The position numbers and the translations under genes were made by a program. The notes beneath the pieces were generated by a model that was not told where the DNA came from, did no database searches, and worked only from the letters and a program-made list of their open reading frames with translations. This document shows, piece by piece, positions 1 to 5,687 of a DNA stretch of 15,289 bases. The first letter of the stretch is position 1; every line of letters starts with the position of its first letter. The DNA is from DASZVN01 sp035547055. GTDB lineage: Bacteria > Pseudomonadota > Alphaproteobacteria > Rhizobiales > Methylopilaceae. The stretch spans positions 1-15,289 of the forward strand of contig DASZVN010000098.1 of the NCBI GenBank assembly GCA_035547055.1, given 5' to 3'.

Positions 1-693
1 GGCCATGGCTTCGGGAATGCCGTAGACCTTCAGGGTGATCTCGGTGATCACGCCCAACGTGCCTTCGGAGCCGACGAACAGCCGCGTCAGGTCGTAGCCG
101 GCGGACGACTTGCGCGCGCGCCGCGCCGTCGTCACCAATTCGCCGTTCGGCAGCACGACCGTCAGCGACAGCACGTTGTCCTTCATCGTGCCGTAGCGGA
201 CGGCGTTGGTGCCCGACGCGCGGGTCGAGGCCATCCCGCCGAGCGAGGCATCGGCGCCGGGGTCGATCGGAAAGAACAGGCCCTGGTCGCGGATATAGTC
301 GTTGAGCTGGTTACGGGTGACGCCGGCCTCGATGACGACGTCGAGGTCCTCGGCATGGACGGCGAGCACCTTGTTCATGTCGCGGAAGGCAACGGCGACG
401 CCGCCGAACGGCGCGTTGACGTGGCCTTCGAGCGACGTGCCGGTGCCGAACGGGATCACCGGCACGCCGAATTCCGCACAGATCCTGACGAGATCGGCAA
501 CGTCTTCCGTGCTTTGCGCGAACAGCACCGCGTCCGGCGGCTGGGTCTCGAGCCAAGTCGTGGTGTGGGCATGCTGGCGCCGGACCGCGTCGGCGACCGA
601 GACCTGGTTGCCGAAGCGCGCGAACAGCCGCTCCCGGAGCCCGGCGAGCGCCGCCTCGTCCGGCCGCGCCGTCAGCCGACCCACATGTTCCAT
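1..693 (-). CDS. FAD-linked oxidase, D-lactate dehydrogenase/glycolate oxidase (GlcD) type; 3' part cut by window edge
   Basis: Reading the minus strand from 693 gives 231 codons that stay open to the window edge. They form the N-terminal half of an FAD-dependent 2-hydroxyacid dehydrogenase, which oxidises substrates such as D-lactate or glycolate to the 2-oxoacid. Visible are the FAD_binding_4 (PCMH-type) blocks: PFGTGTSLEGH at residues 81-91, DPGADASLGGMASTRASGTN at about 144-163, and AGYDLTRLFVGSEGTLGVIT at about 198-217. The run DPGADASLGG and the following YGTMKDNVL resemble the mitochondrial/bacterial D-lactate dehydrogenase (LDHD) branch most. The ATG at 693 is preferred because AAGGGA lies 6 nt upstream; an ATG at 699 is the alternative. 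The FAD-oxidase C-terminal domain is outside the window, so the substrate cannot be fixed. It follows MT-A70 and carA on the same strand, but 235 bp of repeats separate it from MT-A70, so co-transcription is doubtful. Confidence 0.9.
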   Translation of the reverse strand, partial: MEHVGRLTARPDEAALAGLRERLFARFGNQVSVADAVRRQHAHTTTWLETQPPDAVLFAQSTEDVADLVRICAEFGVPVIPFGTGTSLEGHVNAPFGGVAVAFRDMNKVLAVHAEDLDVVIEAGVTRNQLNDYIRDQGLFFPIDPGADASLGGMASTRASGTNAVRYGTMKDNVLSLTVVLPNGELVTTARRARKSSAGYDLTRLFVGSEGTLGVITEITLKVYGIPEAMA

Positions 694-767
694 GCCCATT
701 CCCTTACCTGCACGAAATTCCGCAGGCACCATAGCAGATCGACACGCTTCGTCTCGACCGGCCTCGA

Positions 768-858
768 CGTCATGCCGGGCCTTGGGGCGGGATCCACGGG
801 TTTTGCAACACCGCCGCCGAAGAAGTCGTAGATGGCCAGGACAAGCCCGGCCATGACG
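768..858. repeat. Interspersed palindromic repeat, family A, copy 1
   Basis: This is an imperfect long inverted repeat of about 90 bp. It starts GTCATGCCGGGC at 769 and ends GCCCGGCCATGAC at 857. The middle carries ATCCACGGGTTTTGC and GTCGTAGATGGCC. A second, better conserved copy in the same orientation lies at 10337-10427. From memory, this kind of element is frequent between genes in Bradyrhizobium-like genomes. Copy 1 lies between the start of the FAD oxidase gene and the end of the MT-A70 gene, so it may sit in the oxidase leader or promoter region. Confidence 0.8.
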
Positions 859-876
859 AAGGTAGCAGCCCGCGGG

Positions 877-933
877 GTGGGCGTCGGCCCGCCGATGTCC
901 ACCCTGTGGGCACGCAAGCGTGCCCACCCTACG
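877..933. repeat. GTGGGCA-type palindromic repeat, family B, locus 1 (two tandem hairpins)
   Basis: There are two back-to-back hairpins. The first pairs 877-888 with 891-902 (12 bp, two G-U pairs). The second is a perfect 10-bp palindrome, GTGGGCACGC (906-915) with GCGTGCCCAC (918-927) around AA. The right end, read on the minus strand, is CGTAGGGTGGGCACGC (933-918). The TAG in this end is the stop codon of the MT-A70 gene. It could act as a 3'-end mRNA hairpin for that gene; there is no T-tract typical of an intrinsic terminator. Confidence 0.85.
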
Positions 934-1570
934 AAGAAAGGCCGGCCCCGGAATGGTTGGCGTAGGTCGGCCAGTTCGGCCGATAACCTTCGGCCGCCTC
1001 GTTGCCCCACACCGCCCAGCCGGCGCGGACGCCGCGGCCGAACAGCTCGAGATAAGGCCCCGGCGAGCAGGCCTCGATGATCGGATATTGCTCGTCGGGC
1101 TTCCTGCTGTGCTCGCGCTTGCGGCTGGCGAACAAATTGACCTGCCGCCGCCCCGCATCGCGGGTGCGGGCGTTGCTGCCGCGCACGCCGAACAGCAGGA
1201 GCTCCGTGACGTTGCGGAAATAGAAGCCGACGCCGCGCCCGTCCGATCCGCCGTCGCGCCGCACCTTGTGCCAGACGAGGTTGGCCTTATAGCGGAAGCC
1301 CCAGGCCGCCATCACCGCGAGGCCCTCGGGGAGCAGCGCGTTCGGCACCCAGAGATAGAGATGGGCGGGCTCGGCCGCGACCGCCGCCACCGGCAGCGCG
1401 GCGATGGCGTCCAGCGTCAGCGTGCCGTAGCGGCTGAGGCGGCGATGCTCGGGCGCGACCTTGCCGGTGCGGTTCTGGAACTGCCAGGGCGGGTCGGCGA
1501 GGACCGTCGCGAAGCGCCGTCCCGCGGCGAAGGCGACGAGCGATGCGGCGGGGTCGTCAGGCGCAGCCAT
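929..1570 (-). CDS. MT-A70 family N6-adenine methyltransferase (orphan)
   Basis: This 213-residue protein has the MT-A70 hallmarks. The catalytic DPPW is at residues 26-29, preceded by a strand (FATVLA). LYLWVPNALLPEGL (71-84) and GFRYKANLVWHK (91-102) follow. The C-terminal SAM-site block KPDEQYPIIEACSPGPYLELFGR is at 157-179. The family transfers a methyl group from SAM to N6 of adenine; bacterial members of this small size are predicted DNA methyltransferases. I place the start at the ATG at 1570, because the 23 residues that could be added upstream are encoded by repeat B2 and look non-protein. No restriction nuclease or specificity subunit is nearby, so it is an orphan. The last residues (GAGLSS) run into repeat B1, which supplies the stop codon. 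The gene is bracketed by inverted B-repeat ends. Target sequence and role are unknown. Confidence 0.9.
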   Translation of the reverse strand: MAAPDDPAASLVAFAAGRRFATVLADPPWQFQNRTGKVAPEHRRLSRYGTLTLDAIAALPVAAVAAEPAHLYLWVPNALLPEGLAVMAAWGFRYKANLVWHKVRRDGGSDGRGVGFYFRNVTELLLFGVRGSNARTRDAGRRQVNLFASRKREHSRKPDEQYPIIEACSPGPYLELFGRGVRAGWAVWGNEAAEGYRPNWPTYANHSGAGLSS

Positions 1571-1597
1571 GGCCGGAGCATAGCCGAGTCGATCATC

Positions 1598-1666
1598 CGT
1601 AGGGTGGGCACGCGCGACGTGCCTGCAAGACGTGGGCATCGGCGCTGCCGATGCCCATCCTGCAAA
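1598..1666. repeat. GTGGGCA-type palindromic repeat, family B, locus 2
   Basis: The element begins CGTAGGGTGGGCACGC (1598-1613) and ends GATGCCCATCCTGCAAA, directly touching the carA stop codon. Internal hairpins are GGCACG (1607-1612) with CGTGCC (1618-1623), and a perfect 11-bp stem TGGGCATCGGC (1633-1643) with GCCGATGCCCA (1647-1657) around a 3-nt loop. On the minus strand it is the whole spacer core between carA and the MT-A70 gene. It is therefore likely transcribed as a hairpin in the carA 3' UTR. Confidence 0.85.
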
Positions 1667-2878
1667 CTAGGAGTTCGCCCGCCGTGCGATCTCCGCGTCG
1701 ATCATCGCGGTGAAGCGGCGGAAGAGGTAGTGGCTGTCCTGCGGGCCGGGGCTGGCTTCGGGATGGTACTGCACCGAGAAAGCGGGCCGGTCGGTGAGGC
1801 GGAGGCCGCAGTTCGAGCCGTCGAAGAGCGAGACGTGGGTCTCCTCGGCGGTCGGCGGCAGGCTGGCGTGATCGACCGCGAAGCCGTGGTTCATCGCGGT
1901 GATCTCGACCTTCCCGGTGGTGTTGTCCCTCACCGGGTGGTTCGCGCCGTGGTGGCCTTGGTGCATCTTCACGGTCCGGCCGCCGAGGGCGAGGCCCATG
2001 AGCTGGTGGCCGAAGCAGATGCCGAAGGTTGGCACCTTCTCGTCCAGGATCGCCCGCACCACCGGCACCGCATATTCCGCTGTCGCCGCCGGGTCGCCCG
2101 GCCCATTGGAGAGGAAGACGCCGTCCGGCTTCAGCGCCAGGATGTCCTCGGCGGTCGCGGTGGCCGGCACCACGGTCACGGCGCAGCCCTCGTCGACCAG
2201 CAGGCGCAGGATGTTGCGCTTGAGGCCGTAGTCGACCGCCACCACGCTGCGCTTTGCCGGCCCCTCGGCCGCGTAGCCGCCCTCCGGCCAGTGCCAGCGG
2301 CCCTCGTGCCAGCCATAGCGCTGTGCCGTCGTCACCTCGGGCACGAGATCGCTGCCGTCGATGCCGGCGAAGCCTGCGAGCGCAGCCTCGAGCGCAGCAC
2401 GGTCGAACGCCCCCGACGGCTCGTGCGCGATCACGGCGTCGGGCATGCCCTTCTCGCGGATCAGGGTCGTCAGTGCCCTGGTGTCGATGCCGGCGAGGCC
2501 GACGATGCCGCGCGCCTTCAGCCAGGCGTCGAGATGCCGCGTCGCCCGCCAGTTCGAGGGCTCGGTCACCGCGGCGGCGAGGATCACGCCGCGCACCCCC
2601 GAGGCCGCCGCCATGTTGACGGTCTCGATGTCGTCCTCGTTGGTGCCGACATTGCCGATGTGCGGAAAGGTGAAGGTGACGATCTGGCCGGCATAGGACG
2701 GGTCGGTCAGGATCTCCTCGTAGCCGGTCATCGCGGTGTTGAAGCAGACCTCGCCGCAGGCATGGCCGACCGCGCCGAGCCCCTGCCCTTCCAGCACGGT
2801 GCCGTCGCGCAGGATCAGGAGCGCGGTCGCGCGCGGCTCTTCCCAGCCCATCCGGGCGGGGGCTTGTTCGCTTGCCAT
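1667..2878 (-). CDS. carA: Carbamoyl-phosphate synthase small (glutaminase) subunit
   Basis: CarA hydrolyses glutamine and passes ammonia to CarB to make carbamoyl phosphate for pyrimidine and arginine synthesis in the cytoplasm. The 403-residue product has the CPSase small-subunit N-terminal domain (about residues 16-150; FNTAMTGYEEILTDPSYAGQIV at 46-67). It is followed by a class I glutamine amidotransferase domain: SNGPGDP at 257-263, the nucleophile Cys288 in GICFGHQL, and His372 and Glu374 in QYHPEAS. Length is normal for the family. The reading frame stays open far upstream, but the ATG at 2878 is chosen because TTAGGA lies 5 nt upstream and homology starts shortly after; extending it would overlap the divergent YqeY-like gene. 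CarB is not in the window, as is common in alphaproteobacteria. Confidence 0.97.
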   Translation of the reverse strand: MASEQAPARMGWEEPRATALLILRDGTVLEGQGLGAVGHACGEVCFNTAMTGYEEILTDPSYAGQIVTFTFPHIGNVGTNEDDIETVNMAAASGVRGVILAAAVTEPSNWRATRHLDAWLKARGIVGLAGIDTRALTTLIREKGMPDAVIAHEPSGAFDRAALEAALAGFAGIDGSDLVPEVTTAQRYGWHEGRWHWPEGGYAAEGPAKRSVVAVDYGLKRNILRLLVDEGCAVTVVPATATAEDILALKPDGVFLSNGPGDPAATAEYAVPVVRAILDEKVPTFGICFGHQLMGLALGGRTVKMHQGHHGANHPVRDNTTGKVEITAMNHGFAVDHASLPPTAEETHVSLFDGSNCGLRLTDRPAFSVQYHPEASPGPQDSHYLFRRFTAMIDAEIARRANS

Positions 2879-3022
2879 GGCTGTCCTAACTCTCGTCCGC
2901 CGGCCGGCGCGATGGCGGCCGTCACCTGATATCGGCTGCGGGCTTCCGCCCGTCCAGACCGGGCGGTTGCTAGACCGTCGCCGCCCCGGGGTCAACGCCC
3001 GCGGCCGAGCCGGAGATCCGAC
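2879..3022. promoter_or_regulatory. Divergent carA / yqeY-like intergenic region
   Basis: This 144-bp spacer must hold the promoters of both divergent genes. I can identify the ribosome binding sites (TTAGGA at 2889-2884 on the minus strand for carA; CGGAG at 3011-3015 for the rightward gene). I see no convincing -35/-10 pair or pyrimidine/arginine attenuator. The assignment as a promoter region is inferred from gene arrangement only. Confidence 0.4.
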
Positions 3023-3472
3023 ATGCGCGAGGCGATCAACGCCGCCCTCAAGAACGCGATGAAGACCGGCGACAAGCGTCGCGTCAGCACGCTGCGCATG
3101 ATGAACGCTGCGATCAAGGACCGCGACATCGAGGCGCGTGGCCAGGGCAAGGGCCCGCTCGGCGACGACGAGCTGATGGCGCTGTTCCAGAAGATGATCA
3201 AGCAGCGCCAGGAATCGGCCGAGATCTACGCCAAGGCCGGCCGCGGCGAGCTGGAGGCGCAGGAGCGCGAGGAGATCGCGATCATCGCCGCCTACCTGCC
3301 CCAGCAGATGGACGATGCCGCGATCGCCGAGGCCGTCCGCGCCGTCGCCGGCGAGATCGGCGCTGCCGGGATGCGCGACATGGGCAAGGTGATGGCGGCG
3401 CTGCGCGAGCGCTATGCCGGCCGCATGGACTTCGCCAAGGCCAGCGCCGCCGCCAAAGGTGTGCTCGGCTGA
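3023..3472 (+). CDS. GatB/YqeY domain-containing protein
   Basis: The 149-residue protein is almost entirely one YqeY domain, related to the tail domain of the GatB amidotransferase subunit. Typical blocks are RRVSTLRMMNAAIKDRDIEAR (residues 19-39), a charged helix LMALFQKMIKQRQESAEIY (about 52-70), IAAYLPQQMDD (88-98) and GMRDMGKVMAALRERYAGRMDF (about 115-136). Stand-alone YqeY proteins are thought to bind or act near tRNA, but their reaction is not established. The start is supported by CGGAG 7 nt upstream. A position divergent from carA is familiar in alphaproteobacteria, where from memory dnaG and rpoD usually follow on the other side. Here they do not: a repeat and an unrelated porin-like gene follow. 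Confidence 0.92.
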   Translation: MREAINAALKNAMKTGDKRRVSTLRMMNAAIKDRDIEARGQGKGPLGDDELMALFQKMIKQRQESAEIYAKAGRGELEAQEREEIAIIAAYLPQQMDDAAIAEAVRAVAGEIGAAGMRDMGKVMAALRERYAGRMDFAKASAAAKGVLG

Positions 3473-3479
3473 CGAGCAC
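3461..3479 (+). terminator. Hairpin spanning the stop codon of the YqeY-like gene
   Basis: GTGCTCG (3461-3467) pairs with CGAGCAC (3473-3479), and the loop contains the TGA stop. There is no U-rich tail apart from a short GAATTT a few bases on. It could be a weak terminator or chance. It is the only terminator-like structure for the gene apart from repeat B3. Confidence 0.25.
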
Positions 3480-3487
3480 CGCGAATT

Positions 3488-3552
3488 TGCAGGGTGGGCA
3501 ACGCAACGCGTTGCCCACGGCGCGGGCATCCGCGTCGCCGAGTCCACCTGCA
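3488..3552. repeat. GTGGGCA-type palindromic repeat, family B, locus 3
   Basis: The main stem is GTGGGCAACGC (3494-3504) with GCGTTGCCCAC (3508-3518), 11 bp with a 3-nt loop. The whole element is closed by TGCAGG (3488-3493) with CCTGCA (3547-3552). A second GC-rich palindromic stretch (GCGCGGGCATCCGCG, about 3520-3534) lies inside. The left end TTGCAGGGTGGGCA matches the ends of loci 2 and 4. It starts 15 nt after the YqeY-like stop codon. Confidence 0.82.
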
Positions 3553-3627
3553 GATGATCGCGAAGCAGGCATCGGTGCGCGTTAGCCGAGACACTGTGAG
3601 CCGCCCCAGTCCCGATCAAGTCCAAGA

Positions 3628-3657
3628 ATATCAGCGATTACTTTCGACTGCTGATAT
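3628..3657. promoter_or_regulatory. AT-rich inverted repeat upstream of the porin-like gene
   Basis: ATATCAGC (3628-3635) is repeated inverted as GCTGATAT (3650-3657), with a 14-nt spacer. It lies in the most AT-rich part of the window (about 3620-3700), 113 bp before the porin-like start. The centre-to-centre distance of two half-sites is 22 bp, about two helical turns. This fits a dimeric repressor or activator operator, but it could also be a hairpin. No -10/-35 pair could be assigned with confidence. Confidence 0.3.
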
Positions 3658-3769
3658 AAGCTGAATCTGCCTATCGCTTAATCTTCTCCTGCCTATTCTT
3701 TGGACTTGCGTGCGGTGCAGCATCGTTGTCCCCTTGAGCCGTCGAACGATTCCGCGGCTGGAGGGTGGA

Positions 3770-4603
3770 ATGAAGAGACTGGCATGGATCCTGGCGCTTG
3801 CGGTGGCCGCGCCACCGGCGGCTTTCGCAGCCGATCTCGGAGAGAGCGCCCCGTCCCCGGTCGTCGCGCCCGCTCCTGCTTCGTCGCCGTTCGACATCGG
3901 CTTCGGCGCCAAGCTGATGAGCGACTACAATTTCCGCGGCATCACCCAGTCCGACCACGGCCCCTCCGGCGGCGCCTATGTCGAGCCGCGCTACGGCTGG
4001 TTCTATGCCGGCGTCGCAGCCTGGGCGGTGAAGCTGCCGACCCAGCCGACCGCCGAGGTCGACCTCTATGGCGGCATCCGCCCGACCTGGGGCCAGTTCT
4101 CGGCCGACATCGGCGCAATCTACTATTGGTATCCGCGCGAGCTTCCCGGCACCAACACCGATTTCTGGGAGGTCTATGCCAAGCCGAGCTGGTCGGTCAC
4201 CGACTGGGCGACTATCGGCGCCAACGTCTACTATACGCCGAGCTTCGCCCAGTCCGGGGCGAACGGCACCTACGTTTCGGGCACGCTGAAGTTCAACCTG
4301 CCGAGCGTGCTGCCGAGCAAGGACATCGGGTGGTACACCTCCGGCGAGTTCGGCCACTATTTCCTCGGCCGCACCAAGGCCGCGCTCGGCGCCACCAACC
4401 TGCCCGACTATGATTTCTGGAACGTCGGCCTCGCCTTCACCTACAAGGCCTTCACGCTCGACTTCCGCTACTACGACACCGACCTGTCGAAGCGGCAGTG
4501 CTTCATGATCGCCGGCAACGGCGCCGGTCCGCGCTCGAGCTGGTGCGGCGCCGCCTTCATCGCCTCGCTCTCGATCGATACTTCGCTCTCGGCGCTGAAA
4601 TAG
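3770..4603 (+). CDS. TorF family putative porin (Gcw_chp/TIGR02001-type outer-membrane protein)
   Basis: The 277-residue precursor has a signal peptide: KR near the N-terminus, hydrophobic LAWILALAVAAPPAA, and predicted cleavage after AFA at residue 20. A Pro/Ala-rich linker (about 27-40) follows. The family signature LMSDYNFRGITQSDHGPSGGAYVE covers 49-72. The rest shows alternating aromatic/polar strands (GWFYAGVAAWAV, WATIGANVYYTP, DIGWYTSGEFGHYFL, ALDFRYYDTDLS-like segment) expected of a beta-barrel. Two cysteines (244, 259) near the end could form a loop disulphide. Members are outer-membrane proteins of largely unknown transport function. The start is chosen from GGAGGGTGGA directly before the ATG and from the signal peptide; the upstream ATG at 3710 would bury the signal peptide. 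The gene stands alone, followed by a strong hairpin and a convergent gene. Confidence 0.85.
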   Translation: MKRLAWILALAVAAPPAAFAADLGESAPSPVVAPAPASSPFDIGFGAKLMSDYNFRGITQSDHGPSGGAYVEPRYGWFYAGVAAWAVKLPTQPTAEVDLYGGIRPTWGQFSADIGAIYYWYPRELPGTNTDFWEVYAKPSWSVTDWATIGANVYYTPSFAQSGANGTYVSGTLKFNLPSVLPSKDIGWYTSGEFGHYFLGRTKAALGATNLPDYDFWNVGLAFTYKAFTLDFRYYDTDLSKRQCFMIAGNGAGPRSSWCGAAFIASLSIDTSLSALK

Positions 4604-4667
4604 CGCCGCCGCCCGCCAACGCTCGCGGCCTCTACCCTCCCGCGATAGGCCGCCAGCGGGACGGCCG

Positions 4668-4704
4668 ACGATCCGGCGCCCCCACCCTCGGGCGTCCGGA
4701 TCGT
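4668..4704 (+). terminator. Strong hairpin after the porin-like gene
   Basis: ACGATCCGGCGCCC (4668-4681) pairs with GGGCGTCCGGATCGT (4690-4704), 14 bp with a single bulged T and an 8-nt loop. There is no T-run behind it, so it is not a textbook intrinsic terminator. It lies 64 nt after the stop and is followed by repeat C, in a convergent gene pair where termination is expected. Confidence 0.5.
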
Positions 4705-4710
4705 TGCCGG

Positions 4711-4813
4711 CTAGAGCGTGATGGCTTCTCTTTGAATCGCCATCACACTCTAGATCTTTGTTTGAGCATGATCTTTTCCGAAAACCGCTGGACACTTTTC
4801 GGGATCACGCTCC
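4711..4813. repeat. Interspersed repeat, family C (two-hairpin element)
   Basis: The first hairpin is CTAGAGCGTGATGGC (4711-4725) with GCCATCACACTCTAG (4739-4753), 14 of 15 paired. The second is GAGCATGATC then CCGAAAA (4764-4784) with TTTTCGG then GATCACGCTC (4797-4812), with a TTTT bulge. From memory, the sequence AGAGCGTGATGGCTTCTC with GAGCATGATCTTTTCCGAAA is a widespread intergenic element of Rhizobiales. It ends 9 nt from the stop codon of the dienelactone hydrolase gene. Confidence 0.85.
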
Positions 4814-4821
4814 AGGCGCCG

Positions 4822-5508
4822 TCACGCAGCGCCACGGGCCGCGGCGAAGCCGTTCGCGATCGTCTGCATGGTGCGGCCCCAGGCGATCCTGGCGCTCTCC
4901 GGCTCGTAGCTCGCACGGGCGTCGCAGTTGAAGCCGTGGCCGGCGTGGTAGACGTGAATCTCCACGTCCGGCCGCTTGGCGCGGACGGTCTCGACGTCGG
5001 CGAGCGGGATCGACTGGTCCTGGTCGCCGAAATGGAGCAGCGTCGGCACCTTCGGCGTCTCGTCGGCGATGGCCGCGATGCGACCGCCGTAGTAGCCGAC
5101 CGCGGCGGCGATGCCGTCGAGCCGGGTCGCGGCGGCGAACGCGACCGAGCCGCCGAGGCAGAAGCCCACCACTGCGACCGGCCCCGCGGCCTTCACCGCG
5201 TCGCGGGCCGCCGCGACGTCGCGCAGATAAGCGTCCATGTCGATCTTGGCGGTGAAGCGGCGCGCCTTCTGCACGTCTTCGGGCGTGTAGCCCGACTCGA
5301 AGCCGCGCTCCTGGCGGTCGAACAGCGCCGGGGCGATCGCGACATAGCCGTCGGCGGCGAAGCGGTCGCAAACCGAGCGGATGTGGCTGTTCACGCCGAA
5401 GATTTCCTGCACCACGACCACGGCGCCCTTGGGCGGCCCGGCGGGGTCGGCCCGGTAGGCGCCGAGAGTGTGGCCGTCGGCGGCGGTGAGCGTGACGTTC
5501 TGACCCAT
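4822..5508 (-). CDS. Dienelactone hydrolase family protein (carboxymethylenebutenolidase-like)
   Basis: This is a 228-residue alpha/beta hydrolase of the DLH family. The archetype opens dienelactone to maleylacetate in chlorocatechol degradation, although most genomic homologues have unknown substrates. The catalytic triad is visible: Cys117 in GFCLGG, Asp164 in GDQDQSIP and His191 in AGHGFN. The family Glu is at residue 35 (VQEIFG). Domain length is close to the usual 230-240 residues and no signal peptide is present, so it should be cytoplasmic. The ATG at 5508 is preceded by AGGAAAGGG. No other aromatic-degradation genes are nearby, so a general esterase/lactonase role is as likely as chlorocatechol metabolism. 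It diverges from the transporter operon and converges on the porin-like gene. Confidence 0.93.
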   Translation of the reverse strand: MGQNVTLTAADGHTLGAYRADPAGPPKGAVVVVQEIFGVNSHIRSVCDRFAADGYVAIAPALFDRQERGFESGYTPEDVQKARRFTAKIDMDAYLRDVAAARDAVKAAGPVAVVGFCLGGSVAFAAATRLDGIAAAVGYYGGRIAAIADETPKVPTLLHFGDQDQSIPLADVETVRAKRPDVEIHVYHAGHGFNCDARASYEPESARIAWGRTMQTIANGFAAARGAA

Positions 5509-5687
5509 GGCTGCCCTTTCCTGTCGCTGCGCAACTTCCGGCGAGGCCGAAGGTTTAGGTCCTCAAGCCACCGCGCGCCACCCCGCGGCCCGGCCGCCTG
5601 CACGTTGCGGCGGCGCGCGAAGCTGTGCAAAGGTGGCGAAAAAGGGGCGACGATCCCGCGCCGCCGGCAAACGAAGGGAAGACAGGG

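Noticed and set aside
929..1570. MT-A70 gene as part of a restriction-modification or phage-defence system
   Set aside because: No nuclease, specificity or other defence gene lies next to it; the neighbours are carA and an FAD oxidase.
920..2929. A 669-codon open frame on the plus strand across the MT-A70 and carA genes
   Set aside because: It is antisense to two clear genes. Its composition is Arg/Ala/Asp-rich with no recognisable domain, as expected of a shadow frame in GC-rich DNA.
2879..3625. Extension of carA upstream to a TTG at 3625
   Set aside because: It would run antisense through the YqeY-like gene. The family length and the ribosome binding site support the ATG at 2878.
4822..5508. 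Chlorocatechol degradation cluster
   Set aside because: Only the hydrolase is present; there is no dioxygenase, cycloisomerase or maleylacetate reductase nearby.
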